Under the pieces are notes generated by a model. The model did not search any database, was not told where the DNA came from, and saw only the letters and a list, made by a program, of their open reading frames with translations. Shown one piece after another: positions 35,017 to 41,942 of a DNA stretch of 46,333 nt. The position numbers and the translations under genes are program-made. The DNA is from a virus, in IMG/VR virus record IMGVR_UViG_3300028422_001974, positions 1-46,333 of that record, one strand, 5' to 3'. How positions within the stretch are numbered: position 1 is the stretch's first letter; each line of letters opens with the position of its first letter.

Positions 35017-35334
35017 TCAGGCCAGTTCATCCGCATTATCGGGAACAGTCTGACGCTGCGGCTGTTTGGGATGCCGCAAAGATGCCTCTCCTTCATAGAT
35101 ATACAAATCAATTCCACCACGCGGCGGCATGGGAATACTACCCTTGACATCGGCATGGAAATGACAACGGGTTGCAGACTGCTCCAAATTTCCCGGCTCC
35201 ACTGTAATCTTCAAAGTAACCGAACCCTTGAGGTTGGTCTCGCAGACAGCCATCTGTAACTCGGATAATTTACGGTGCAGGTCTTCAGCAATCCTGCCGC
35301 CGTCAATATGCCTGATCAAATCAATCGCGTTCAA
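35017..35334 (-). CDS. Small early protein after DUF2303 gene
   Basis: 105 residues from TTG 35334 with AAGGAG seven bases upstream. Helical N-terminus, beta middle (SVTLKITVEPGNLEQSATRCHFHADVKGSIP). Commonly found next to DUF2303 genes; function unknown. Confidence 0.65.
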   Translation of the reverse strand: MNAIDLIRHIDGGRIAEDLHRKLSELQMAVCETNLKGSVTLKITVEPGNLEQSATRCHFHADVKGSIPMPPRGGIDLYIYEGEASLRHPKQPQRQTVPDNADELA

Positions 35335-35361
35335 ATTCTTTCTCCTTTTTAATAATTCTAT

Positions 35362-35523
35362 TTAGATTTTACGTTTAGGTTTGCCGTTTTCTGCCTGGTC
35401 CTGCAGCACTTCAATAATCGCCTCGCCAGCCAGACGCTCCAGAGTCTCAGTGCTGAGCTTGCAGCTTGGATTCTGCCGCCAGCGCGATATAATCCTCTGC
35501 CGCAGACGATTTCCGTTGCTCAT
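35362..35523 (-). CDS. 53-residue basic microprotein
   Basis: ORF from ATG 35523 to TAA 35362 with AGGGGGG six bases upstream, a strong ribosome site. It is basic and helical (RLRQRIISRWRQ ... LSTETLERLAGEAIIEVLQDQ). It overlaps the end of the kinase gene by 77 bases in another frame. Not recognised. Confidence 0.6.
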   Translation of the reverse strand: MSNGNRLRQRIISRWRQNPSCKLSTETLERLAGEAIIEVLQDQAENGKPKRKI

Positions 35524-36064
35524 AATTCCCCCCTCTCAATTCAAACGCCCTGCCCTTGGCAATAGCCTCAGCCCGCACCAGAAGATCATCAAGACCGCCA
35601 GTATTATCAACAGCAATATCACAATTCTCATCAACCCAATCCATACTCTCGGTGATGTGATCTGCCGCTTCAGGGCTGAGTTTTTCAAAGCGGCCGATCA
35701 TGTACAAGATTTTCCCGCCCTTGCTGCGGATATAATCAGCTTCCTCCTTGCGGCGGACATCAGAAATAATCAGAAATTCATCCCGGCGGCTATTAGCCAG
35801 TACTGGCAGGTTGCGAAGTTTTAACTCACGAATCCAGAACTCCGGATCATCCTCAACCATCGTCTGACCGATCTCCTGCAGCAGACGACGGCCATTCTCA
35901 TCCTTTACCCCGTCCCACCCTTCACGCCGCGCCAGACGTTTGATATCAACGCCAAAAGCGTCGACTCTGGCCGGATACCCGCACCCGGCAAGCTGCGCCG
36001 CCAGAAGTCCCGCAAACACACTTTTACCGCTGCCAGCCTTACCACCAATTCCAAGCAAATTCAT
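35447..36064 (-). CDS. Deoxynucleoside monophosphate kinase-like P-loop protein
   Basis: 205 residues from ATG 36064 (GAGGAA upstream). P-loop GIGGKAGSGKS lies at residues 4-14, and IISDVRRKEEADYI is the Walker B-like region with RF-K downstream. It would phosphorylate dNMPs for phage DNA synthesis, like phage T4/T5-type kinases. The 3' end overlaps a basic microprotein frame. Confidence 0.85.
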   Translation of the reverse strand: MNLLGIGGKAGSGKSVFAGLLAAQLAGCGYPARVDAFGVDIKRLARREGWDGVKDENGRRLLQEIGQTMVEDDPEFWIRELKLRNLPVLANSRRDEFLIISDVRRKEEADYIRSKGGKILYMIGRFEKLSPEAADHITESMDWVDENCDIAVDNTGGLDDLLVRAEAIAKGRAFELRGGNYEQRKSSAAEDYIALAAESKLQAQH

Positions 36065-36074
36065 AAAATATTCC

Positions 36075-36308
36075 TCAACTGTTAAGTAACTCAATCCTGC
36101 GACTAATTTCTTTTCCCCAACATTTTGGCGGGGGCAAACCGGCCTCAACATAACGGATAATCGCCTCCGCCAGATCCTTTACCCGCTCCTCCTCAAATAA
36201 AAACTCAGGCCGGACACCCAAAGGCGGCTTTACAACATCCCCATCTTTGAGCGGTATCTTTGTTTTGCAAGGCGGAACAGCCCCACCTAAAAAATCATTT
36301 CCAGACAT
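36075..36308 (-). CDS. Small early protein
   Basis: 77 residues. Central charged helix (FEEERVKDLAEAIIRYVEAGLPPPKCWGKEISRRI). AAAGG lies seven bases before the ATG. Not recognised. Confidence 0.6.
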   Translation of the reverse strand: MSGNDFLGGAVPPCKTKIPLKDGDVVKPPLGVRPEFLFEEERVKDLAEAIIRYVEAGLPPPKCWGKEISRRIELLNS

Positions 36309-36407
36309 AAACTAACCTTTTGAAGGGTACGGATGCGGCGGTCAAAAACACCCGTAGCCCCCCTTCATAAAAACGCCGCAGATCAACCAGACCGCCACCC
36401 AGTAAAT

Positions 36408-36677
36408 TTATTTAACAGGACAACATTCATTCTGCTTGCTATAGCCAAGAAGCATCCAGACCTTGTCTTCGATCTTTTTCAAGCATACTTTTTCACCGAT
36501 TGCCTGAAGATAATTTGCCGGATCAACACAGGTAGCCGTCTCGACAAGAACAAATCCATTTGACATAGAAAGCGCAACAACCGTCACCGGTTTACCGCAA
36601 AGGTTTATTGTCTGTGTCTGATAATTTTTCATCTGCTCTGCGACATCTTCTGGTGTAACTGTGTTATCTGGTTCCAT
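36408..36677 (-). CDS. N4 gp49/Sf6 gp66-like protein
   Basis: 89 residues with the family pattern INLCGKPVTVVALSMSNGFVLVETATCVDPANYLQAIGEKVCLKKIEDKVWMLLGY. It is a small phage early protein of unknown biochemical role. GAGGA lies six bases before the ATG. Confidence 0.75.
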   Translation of the reverse strand: MEPDNTVTPEDVAEQMKNYQTQTINLCGKPVTVVALSMSNGFVLVETATCVDPANYLQAIGEKVCLKKIEDKVWMLLGYSKQNECCPVK

Positions 36678-36713
36678 AATTTTTCCTCATCATAAAATGC
36701 ACGAAATTGTGCT

Positions 36714-36968
36714 CTAATCAATTTTCATAGCTTTCTGCCGGTCGCGGTCTGCGCGGATTGCCTGCTGATATTTTTCACGCCGCTGGTCGATACCCTTGAT
36801 TGATTGCTTGATAGTGTAAATCTCCTGCTCAAGGCTAAAGAGCCGTATTTTCAGCTTGCAACGCTTGCAGATGGGGGCGACATATTTTGAACCGTTGCGC
36901 CCCTCGGCCTGCCCGAATTCACCATAAGGCAGCAAGGCATTACATTCATTGCAACGGTAAACGTTCAT
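36714..36968 (-). CDS. Zinc-finger and coiled-coil early protein
   Basis: 84 residues from ATG 36968 (GAGGG upstream). CNEC and CKRC (residues about 5-8 and 35-38) bind zinc; the rest is a charged helix. Not recognised. Confidence 0.6.
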   Translation of the reverse strand: MNVYRCNECNALLPYGEFGQAEGRNGSKYVAPICKRCKLKIRLFSLEQEIYTIKQSIKGIDQRREKYQQAIRADRDRQKAMKID

Positions 36969-36987
36969 CAGAAAGCCCTCACAAAAT

Positions 36988-37512
36988 TTACGCCAGAGAA
37001 TACACCGCGCTGCGGCGCTCACCCTTCTTTCTAACCAGACCGCGACGTATCAAACCCCGAAGCGCACTCGCAACCTGCTTGCCGGTGATTTTCCTGATAT
37101 ACAATTCCTTAATACGCTTAACCAGATATTCCGCACTGCGGTAATGCCTGTTCCTATCAAACGCCCACAAAACCGCATCCGTAATCGTCTCAGGCTTCTG
37201 TTTGTTAAGATGCTTATCAAATTCACCCGCAATATTTTCCGATTCAGGATCTTGAGAAATAACGCCCTCATCACCCTCAGGCAGTTTCTCACCATCCGCC
37301 AGCCCCAGGCTCTCCTCAAGAATCTTCTTGTGACTGCGCTGACCTTCAAGTTCGAGCTCAATCAGTTCAATCTGCTGATTTGATTCCTCAAGATCAGCCT
37401 TCTTGCGGTTGTTACAAGCCAGCTCGATCGTGAAGACGTCACCAATCGGACACTCCCCGCTCTCGATAAATTCCAGAATCGTCTCCAGTGATATTACCCT
37501 TGTTTCTGCCAT
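36988..37512 (-). CDS. Winged-helix-like early protein
   Basis: 174 residues: N-terminal short domain, central coiled coil (about 35-70), C-terminal KQVASALRGLIRRGLVRKKGERRSAVYSL winged helix. Probably DNA binding. It ends close before the next zinc gene. The 37494 gene overlaps its 5' end by 19 bases. Confidence 0.6.
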   Translation of the reverse strand: MAETRVISLETILEFIESGECPIGDVFTIELACNNRKKADLEESNQQIELIELELEGQRSHKKILEESLGLADGEKLPEGDEGVISQDPESENIAGEFDKHLNKQKPETITDAVLWAFDRNRHYRSAEYLVKRIKELYIRKITGKQVASALRGLIRRGLVRKKGERRSAVYSLA

Positions 37513-37745
37513 AGCCCTTCTCCTCTCCTCATTTCTTCCAAATATTTTCTGTCCTGGTCATAATTGACCGAAATCGTATTATCAAAGTACCACTGGGTCT
37601 CGCTCAGCCAGCGCTCATAATCATCATCCTGAATCAGATCCTCCCGGAACGCCTTGAACTTCTCAATTGCGGCGCTGAGTTTCATGGTAGAGGCAAAATG
37701 AAAAATCAGTACCTTCTCAATATGGTTGAATTCTTTTAAAGCCAT
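37494..37745 (-). CDS. Small helical early protein
   Basis: 83 residues with AAAGGA seven bases before the ATG. Helical, acidic (AIEKFKAFREDLIQDDDYERWLSETQWYF). Not recognised. Confidence 0.6.
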   Translation of the reverse strand: MALKEFNHIEKVLIFHFASTMKLSAAIEKFKAFREDLIQDDDYERWLSETQWYFDNTISVNYDQDRKYLEEMRRGEGLWQKQG

Positions 37746-37821
37746 GATCCAATCCTTTATAAAAAAATCCTGCCGTCGCTTCAGGGGGGAAATCGGGGGC
37801 GATGAAGAGACGGTAGGAAAA

Positions 37822-37947
37822 CTAATAAAGCCAGTTCAAAATAAACCGGCAAAGTTCAATCGTGATTACCCCGCAACCGAGAGCAAACAGACAGGCAAAC
37901 GCCAGATAGAAAAAAAAAGTCAAAGCCCGGTGAATTAATTCAAGCAT
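37822..37947 (-). CDS. 41-residue membrane microprotein
   Basis: ORF from ATG 37947 to TAG 37822, preceded by GAGGAGG (six bases spacing), the strongest ribosome site in the region. One hydrophobic segment (FFFYLAFACLFALGCGVITIEL) spans the membrane. It overlaps the upstream gene by eight bases. A holin-like or signalling role cannot be decided. Confidence 0.65.
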   Translation of the reverse strand: MLELIHRALTFFFYLAFACLFALGCGVITIELCRFILNWLY

Positions 37948-38281
37948 GACAAGCCTCCTCAAGCTCGGCAGTGGCATTTACTGGTGAGAGCCGCGCGAGC
38001 ATATTCGCAGGTTTGAGCATCTCCTCGCGGTAAGCCCTGCACGCCGCCAGGTCCATCACGCCCGCCTGATAGTTTTCATATAAAACCACCTGCCAGTAAT
38101 ACCAGCGCAGAGACGCCCCACCACTGACTTGGCGGGTTTTCTTGCCGTAACGCTCGGCAAACGCCGCCTGATAAATAAACTGCTCCGGGCTTTCCTGATC
38201 ACGCCGCCAGTGCAACGCCTGCTCGGAAATACTCAGAGCCGCCGCAAACGAACCTTTATCAAGGATGGAATAAAGATGCAT
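37940..38281 (-). CDS. First gene of leftward early operon
   Basis: 113 residues, helical. GAGGG lies seven bases before the ATG. It is not recognised; ISEQALHWRRDQESPEQFIY suggests an amphipathic helix near residue 20. It follows directly after a large terminator-like hairpin. Confidence 0.6.
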   Translation of the reverse strand: MHLYSILDKGSFAAALSISEQALHWRRDQESPEQFIYQAAFAERYGKKTRQVSGGASLRWYYWQVVLYENYQAGVMDLAACRAYREEMLKPANMLARLSPVNATAELEEACHA

Positions 38282-38283
38282 GA

Positions 38284-38346
38284 CAAAACCCTCAAAAAGA
38301 ACAGCCCCGAGCGGAATCCGATCGTGGCAGATTCAGCCGGGGCTGT
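38284..38346 (-). promoter_or_regulatory. Terminator-like leader hairpin of early operon
   Basis: Arms ACAGCCCCG and CGGGGCTGT (9 bp, 38301-38309 and 38338-38346) enclose 28 bases, followed on the minus strand by TCTTTTTG and then the GAGGG ribosome site. The position between promoter side and first gene suggests attenuation or antitermination control. Confidence 0.5.
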
Positions 38347-38410
38347 ATACGGATAAGCGAGCTTCCGCAAAATTCATCCTGCGCTCCACGATAGCGCCCC
38401 GCTGTGCGGG

Positions 38411-38431
38411 AAAAACCGCCAAAGCGGCTTT
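38411..38431 (-). terminator. Upstream early-leader terminator
   Basis: On the minus strand AAAGCCGC pairs with GCGGTTTT around TTTG, followed by a T tract. It lies before the larger leader hairpin and would stop leftward transcription unless antitermination occurs. Confidence 0.5.
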
Positions 38432-38474
38432 CTGGTTATGATTGATTTTTTTTATTTGTTTATCTGAAATTCAA

Positions 38475-38501
38475 TGTTACATTTTGTGGTGTTATATTTT
38501 G
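38475..38501. repeat. Tandem operator-like direct repeat
   Basis: TGTTACATTTTG (38475-38486) and TGTTATATTTTG (38490-38501) differ at one of 12 bases and are spaced 15 bases. They lie upstream of the promoter of the small plus-strand gene, so they could be repressor or activator sites. Confidence 0.4.
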
Positions 38502-38510
38502 GTCTTTACC

Positions 38511-38539
38511 TTGAGTGCGTAAATGTGATAAAATAAAAT
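38511..38539 (+). promoter_or_regulatory. Putative promoter of small plus-strand gene
   Basis: TTGAGT (38511-38516) and TAAAAT (38534-38539) are 17 bases apart. The 58-residue ORF starts 31 bases later with AAGGAG at 38558-38563. Confidence 0.5.
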
Positions 38540-38569
38540 TATTCAGGAGATAAAATTAAGGAGTTATAA

Positions 38570-38746
38570 ATGCACGCATATGTTTCAAAACTGGCAAAAC
38601 TTACAGAGCAGCTCAAAGAAACAAAACAACTCTGTGATAAATCAGGACGACAGCCTACCAATGAAGAAATTCTTGACGGGCTTATCGGGTTATCTGAAGG
38701 ACTGACCGAAAGTCTTCACTTTGTCCTGATTAATATGAGCAGATAA
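38570..38746 (+). CDS. 58-residue helical protein, lysogeny region
   Basis: ORF from ATG 38570, with AAGGAG six bases upstream. Helical, charged (KLTEQLKETKQLCDKSG ... EGLTESLHFVLINMSR). It overlaps the opposite-strand gene at 38690 by 57 bases, so the two messages are antisense to each other at their ends. Function unknown; a small regulator is possible. Confidence 0.55.
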   Translation: MHAYVSKLAKLTEQLKETKQLCDKSGRQPTNEEILDGLIGLSEGLTESLHFVLINMSR

Positions 38747-38956
38747 ATCAGCAGATAATGAAAATAGCTCTGGAGCGCAATTACATAAAAACAGATTAAG
38801 TTTTTTTAGCGTTACTATCAGGTAATCAATTTCACACAAATTTGCGCTGTCCATATCATGTGTGATCTCGCTCAAAGACTTCTTGATTTCAGCAATCGCT
38901 GTTTTTATTGCCTCAACGCAAGTATCAGAAATTATTTGTTTTTTGCTCTCTGACAT
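38690..38956 (-). CDS. 88-residue helical protein, lysogeny region
   Basis: Acid-rich helical protein; two close cysteines (FLCNCAP). AAGG lies about nine bases before the ATG. Convergent overlap with the 58-residue plus-strand gene. Its start lies 115 bases from the divergent repressor gene, so it is probably the first leftward immunity-region gene (Cro-like position), though no helix-turn-helix is visible. Confidence 0.55.
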   Translation of the reverse strand: MSESKKQIISDTCVEAIKTAIAEIKKSLSEITHDMDSANLCEIDYLIVTLKKLNLFLCNCAPELFSLSADLSAHINQDKVKTFGQSFR

Positions 38957-39071
38957 CTTTCTGCCTTAAGTTGAAATTTTGATTATCCAAATGACCTTAT
39001 CCGGTCGATATGAGTAGCAGTATAAACTGAGATATCGCAAATAGCAAGTTCTATTTTTGAGATTTTAAATT
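38957..39071. promoter_or_regulatory. Divergent intergenic control region of repressor
   Basis: Contains the divergent starts of the repressor (+) and the 88-residue gene (-). A TATAAA box near 39020 and short A/T-rich similar words are present, but no convincing symmetric operator could be assigned by eye. Confidence 0.4.
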
Positions 39072-39542
39072 ATGAGCCCAAGAGCAAGAACAAATATTTC
39101 AAGTAAGTTCCCTTTTGCCAAGAGATTAAATGAAATCCTTGGTGATGAAATAAATTTAAATATTTCAAAAATAACTGGCATCAACAGCGGAACAGTCGCA
39201 GGTTATATGAAGGGTACGCAGCAACCTTCAGCTGAATTTTTAGCGGCTTTAGCGGCTGAAGGATACGACGTTCATTATATTTTAACTGGACAAAAAGAGA
39301 AAAAAGCGGAAAATACCTGCAACAATACTCAGCAACCGGCGGTTGTCGGCTCGGCTGAAATGCAGTTTCGCATGATTGAATTATTGATTAAAGCCGCCAG
39401 AATTCACGGCGGCAAGAAAACTTTTGATGACTGGTGCGAGAAGACCGCCAAGGGCCTGCAGATAATGGTCGACAAACCGGAGCTGCTCGATAAAGCCAGC
39501 GAGATTATCGGGGATTCTGATGAAAAAAAGAAGATTGTTTAA
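39072..39542 (+). CDS. CI-type phage repressor
   Basis: 156 residues. Residues about 12-72 (FAKRLNEIL ... ISKITGINSGTVAGYMKGTQQPSAEFLAALAAEGYDVHYILTG) match the CI-type HTH fold in which D-V-HYILTG is distinctive. The C-terminal part lacks a peptidase S24 domain, so it is not self-cleaving by that route. It probably represses the early leftward promoter. It overlaps the downstream membrane protein start. Confidence 0.8.
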   Translation: MSPRARTNISSKFPFAKRLNEILGDEINLNISKITGINSGTVAGYMKGTQQPSAEFLAALAAEGYDVHYILTGQKEKKAENTCNNTQQPAVVGSAEMQFRMIELLIKAARIHGGKKTFDDWCEKTAKGLQIMVDKPELLDKASEIIGDSDEKKKIV

Positions 39543-40701
39543 GCTACTTCTGGCGAGCTTCCTCCTGCTGATTTTCTCTAGCCCACTTCAAGCCGATGAA
39601 TTTTCCGACTTCAAGAAATACTCAAAAAACAGCCAGACCTTCACACGCTCACTGATCAAGACTACCGGCGTCTCCATGAGCCCGATTCTGGGTGTCACTA
39701 TTTACGGCGCGTGGACGTATTTCAAGACCGCCCCCGAAAACCGCGCAAAACTTCCGCTCTACAACCAGCCGGTCTGCTGGGTTCCGCTCTTTATAATTCT
39801 CGCCTGCCTTTTTATGAAATCGACTATCGGCGAGGCGTTACCGCTAGTTAAAAAGCCGCTTGACGTGGCGGGGGAATTTGTCAAGACCGGCGGCGCGCTG
39901 GCTGCCCTGCCGGTTGTCGCAGGGATTTTTGCCAACACCGCCCTACCCGAAACTACCGCCGCAGTTGAAAGCGTCCAGCATTTCATTTTCCCGACCGCCT
40001 GCGCCGCGGAAGCCGTAACCGCCAATCCCGGAATACTCACCACAATTTCATGGGGGCTGGGTTTTATTGCCGGAGCGATAATTTTTGCCCTTGTTTTCTG
40101 CGGCTGGCACATTATCGACATCCTGATTCTGATCTGTCCGTTTCCGGCGGTGGACGCGCTGCTGAGCGGTTTTCGCCTGAGCGTGGTCGGAGCGCTGGCG
40201 GCGGTCTCGGCGATTAATATTTATCTGGGACTGGCGATGGCACTGGCAATTCTGATTGTCTCGATTCTGGTTTGCCGCTGGAGCTTCCGTTTCACACTCT
40301 TCGGCTGGATTTTTGCATGGGACACGCTGGCAGGAATCATAAATAAGTCAGACCGGCCAGCCCTGCCAATCCGGGCGTTTGCCACCAAGAAACTGAAAAA
40401 ACACTGCCCAGCCAGAAGCTACGGCACAATCGCCAGAACGCAGAACGGCGAGTATGTTTTCAGCTGGAAAAAATGGTTTATCATCAGAAAAGCGATCAAA
40501 CTGCCGGCTGACTGCCAGTTAAAGGCAGGAATGCTTTACCCATCGGTAATCTCGGGAGAAAACTCATTGCTGATTCTGCGCCCTAAATACAAAAAACTGC
40601 ACCCTGAAACCGCCCGGGCGCTGCTGATGCCCAGACACAACGGTGAAAATATAGACCAGACCCCGCGCGGCGTCTTTGCCAAAATCAAAGCCAGTGTTTA
40701 A
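39520..40701 (+). CDS. Polytopic membrane protein coupled to the repressor
   Basis: 393 residues. A signal peptide or anchor (about 1-24) ends in QADEF. About five membrane segments follow (near 88-104, 130-150, 175-200, 220-245, 250-270). A soluble basic C-terminal domain (about 290-393) lies after them. It overlaps the repressor gene by 23 bases, so it is translated with it in the lysogen. DUF4126-like membrane proteins resemble it weakly. Superinfection exclusion or host change in the lysogen is a reasonable, untested role. Confidence 0.6.
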   Translation: MKKRRLFKLLLASFLLLIFSSPLQADEFSDFKKYSKNSQTFTRSLIKTTGVSMSPILGVTIYGAWTYFKTAPENRAKLPLYNQPVCWVPLFIILACLFMKSTIGEALPLVKKPLDVAGEFVKTGGALAALPVVAGIFANTALPETTAAVESVQHFIFPTACAAEAVTANPGILTTISWGLGFIAGAIIFALVFCGWHIIDILILICPFPAVDALLSGFRLSVVGALAAVSAINIYLGLAMALAILIVSILVCRWSFRFTLFGWIFAWDTLAGIINKSDRPALPIRAFATKKLKKHCPARSYGTIARTQNGEYVFSWKKWFIIRKAIKLPADCQLKAGMLYPSVISGENSLLILRPKYKKLHPETARALLMPRHNGENIDQTPRGVFAKIKASV

Positions 40702-41042
40702 TTTATTAAGCCATGGCCAGGGTAACCCCAGGCGCGGCGGACTTCATCCGGAATATCGTCAATAATAGAATCCGGCGCAGCATTAGAATCAAGATCCAGA
40801 AGCAGTTCAATCAGATCATATTTTTTACTGGCCCTTGCTTCATGGGCAGAACCATAATGTTTTCTGACCGGTTTCTCGGAAATTGCCGAAGCTTTGCCCG
40901 AATCATAATCCACTCTGCGCTGCTGGCATTCAGGAGACCGGCAAAACTCGCACTGTGCTTCTGAATTACTGCAACCGTAAGGAGCCTGATTTTCGTTTAT
41001 ATATTCAAATTGCGCATAATCTGTATGGATTTGTGTAGACAT
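40698..41042 (-). CDS. Cys-rich small protein, unknown
   Basis: 114 residues. CSNSEAQCEFCRSPECQQRR contains four Cys; the rest is mixed. It overlaps the membrane protein end by four bases on the opposite strand. No good ribosome site precedes the start. Reality is moderate. Confidence 0.45.
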   Translation of the reverse strand: MSTQIHTDYAQFEYINENQAPYGCSNSEAQCEFCRSPECQQRRVDYDSGKASAISEKPVRKHYGSAHEARASKKYDLIELLLDLDSNAAPDSIIDDIPDEVRRAWGYPGHGLIN

Positions 41043-41066
41043 AGTTCTATTTTTCTAAAAGCCCGT

Positions 41067-41096
41067 TTGACACATTATCTACTTACGCAATATGTA
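41067..41096 (+). promoter_or_regulatory. Putative promoter of nuclease gene
   Basis: A perfect -35 TTGACA (41067-41072), 18-base spacer, and TATGTA as -10. It points to the thermonuclease gene starting at 41145. Confidence 0.45.
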
Positions 41097-41144
41097 TATT
41101 TAATTTCAGAATATTTTGTATTAAATGTAAATTTATGATAAAAT

Positions 41145-41546
41145 ATGAGTAAACAAAAAAAGCTGATAATTTTATTTGTGATTGCCGGGCTTGCTTTCTG
41201 CCTCGGCAGGTACTCCGCTCCTAAAGCGCCCCAAAGGCCGGTAATCACAAAAGTCATTGACGGGGATACCGTCATAATTGATGGTCTGGGCATCTGTCGA
41301 CTGGTGGGTATTGACACGCCAGAGCTGCGGAAGAAAATTAACGGTGAGTGGGTCAAGATCAGGAAGCCTGACTACGGAGCAGAAGAGAGCCGGGACTGGC
41401 TGCGGCAGTTTGTCGGCAAGGAAGTCCGGGCCGTGACCAGAGGCTTCGATAAATACAACCGCCGCCTGATTGAGTTATACCTACCCGATGGCAGCAACGC
41501 CGCAACAGAGATGAAAGCCCGGGGCTGGCAGAAAAAGCGACCGTGA
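41145..41546 (+). CDS. Thermonuclease (SNase) family protein
   Basis: 133 residues. A hydrophobic N-terminus (about 6-22) should act as signal or membrane anchor. The OB-fold nuclease motifs are present: VIDGDT (D41), RLVGIDTPE (R52, E60) and RGFDKYNRRL (R106 region), the calcium-binding and catalytic residues of staphylococcal nuclease. It should cut DNA or RNA outside or at the envelope. It is the last gene before attR and could be a moron. Confidence 0.88.
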   Translation: MSKQKKLIILFVIAGLAFCLGRYSAPKAPQRPVITKVIDGDTVIIDGLGICRLVGIDTPELRKKINGEWVKIRKPDYGAEESRDWLRQFVGKEVRAVTRGFDKYNRRLIELYLPDGSNAATEMKARGWQKKRP

Positions 41547-41574
41547 CATTCAAAAAAATTGTATCAAATAAAAT

Positions 41575-41723
41575 CGGGGAAACTTACTACTAAACAAACC
41601 CCCTATTTCGCAACAATCACCAACATTCAGCAATTTATTTGTTTAGAAGAAACCTATTAAACAAAAAGAACTTACAACACAATTCACGCAACAACAACAA
41701 CTTACAACCATTTCTGCGTTATT
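41575..41723. promoter_or_regulatory. AttP-arm-like region with repeats
   Basis: A/C-rich region on the plus strand. It has an inverted repeat CTAAACAAA (41590-41598) and TTTGTTTAG (41638-41646), and AACTTACAAC repeated exactly 30 bases apart (41669-41678, 41699-41708). Such spaced arm repeats next to a tRNA attachment site are typical integrase-binding arms. Confidence 0.5.
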
Positions 41724-41768
41724 TTCATAACCCATAGGTCGGCGGTTCAAGTCCGCCCCTCGGTACCA
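41724..41768 (+). tRNA. 3' half of tRNA with CAU anticodon (attachment-site scar)
   Basis: Anticodon loop TTCATAA (41724-41730), CCCAT 3' stem strand, variable loop AGGTC, TPsiC arm GGCGG-TTCAAGT-CCGCC (41741-41757), acceptor strand CCTCGGT, discriminator A and CCA (41766-41768). The bases before the loop cannot pair with CCCAT and no D arm exists, so only the 3' part remains. This marks the recombination core. Methionine or lysidine-type isoleucine tRNA is likely. Confidence 0.8.
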
Positions 41769-41777
41769 CAGAAAATT

Positions 41778-41806
41778 AAAGGACACCTTTGGGTGTCCTT
41801 TTTTTG
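41778..41806 (+). terminator. Intrinsic terminator after tRNA fragment
   Basis: AAAGGACACC pairs perfectly with GGTGTCCTTT around TTTG, followed by a T tract. It is the native tRNA terminator, which shows that DNA to the right of the fragment is the original host downstream side or an element inserted at it. Confidence 0.85.
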
Positions 41807-41942
41807 TTATAATCCATGCAAATTAAGCACTTATATGACATAATCAATCCTATAACACTGATTCATTTTATGTATTTTTAATCATTTTTAAGGATTTGGG
41901 GTAATAAATTTGCCCAAAATCAGCCCAAAAGAAGGATCCACT

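Larger units (their letters stand above)
1..41768. mobile_element. Prophage (siphovirus-like), left end not resolved
   Basis: A continuous block of phage genes: packaging, capsid, tail, lysis-like, DNA modification, nucleotide metabolism and lysogeny modules in the usual order. The right boundary is set by a 3' tRNA fragment ending at 41768, which is typical of attR. No second copy of that fragment is visible in the window, so the left attachment site probably lies to the left of base 1, next to the integrase that begins there. That placement is inference. Most genes are on the minus strand; the lysogeny genes and both ends include plus-strand genes. Confidence 0.85.

Noticed and set aside
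40713-40964. Plus-strand ORF opposite the Cys-rich gene
   Set aside because: Mirror of the minus frame without ribosome site.
41701-41768. A complete tRNA gene ending at 41768
   Set aside because: Only the 3' half exists; the anticodon stem 5' strand cannot pair and there is no D arm or 5' acceptor strand.
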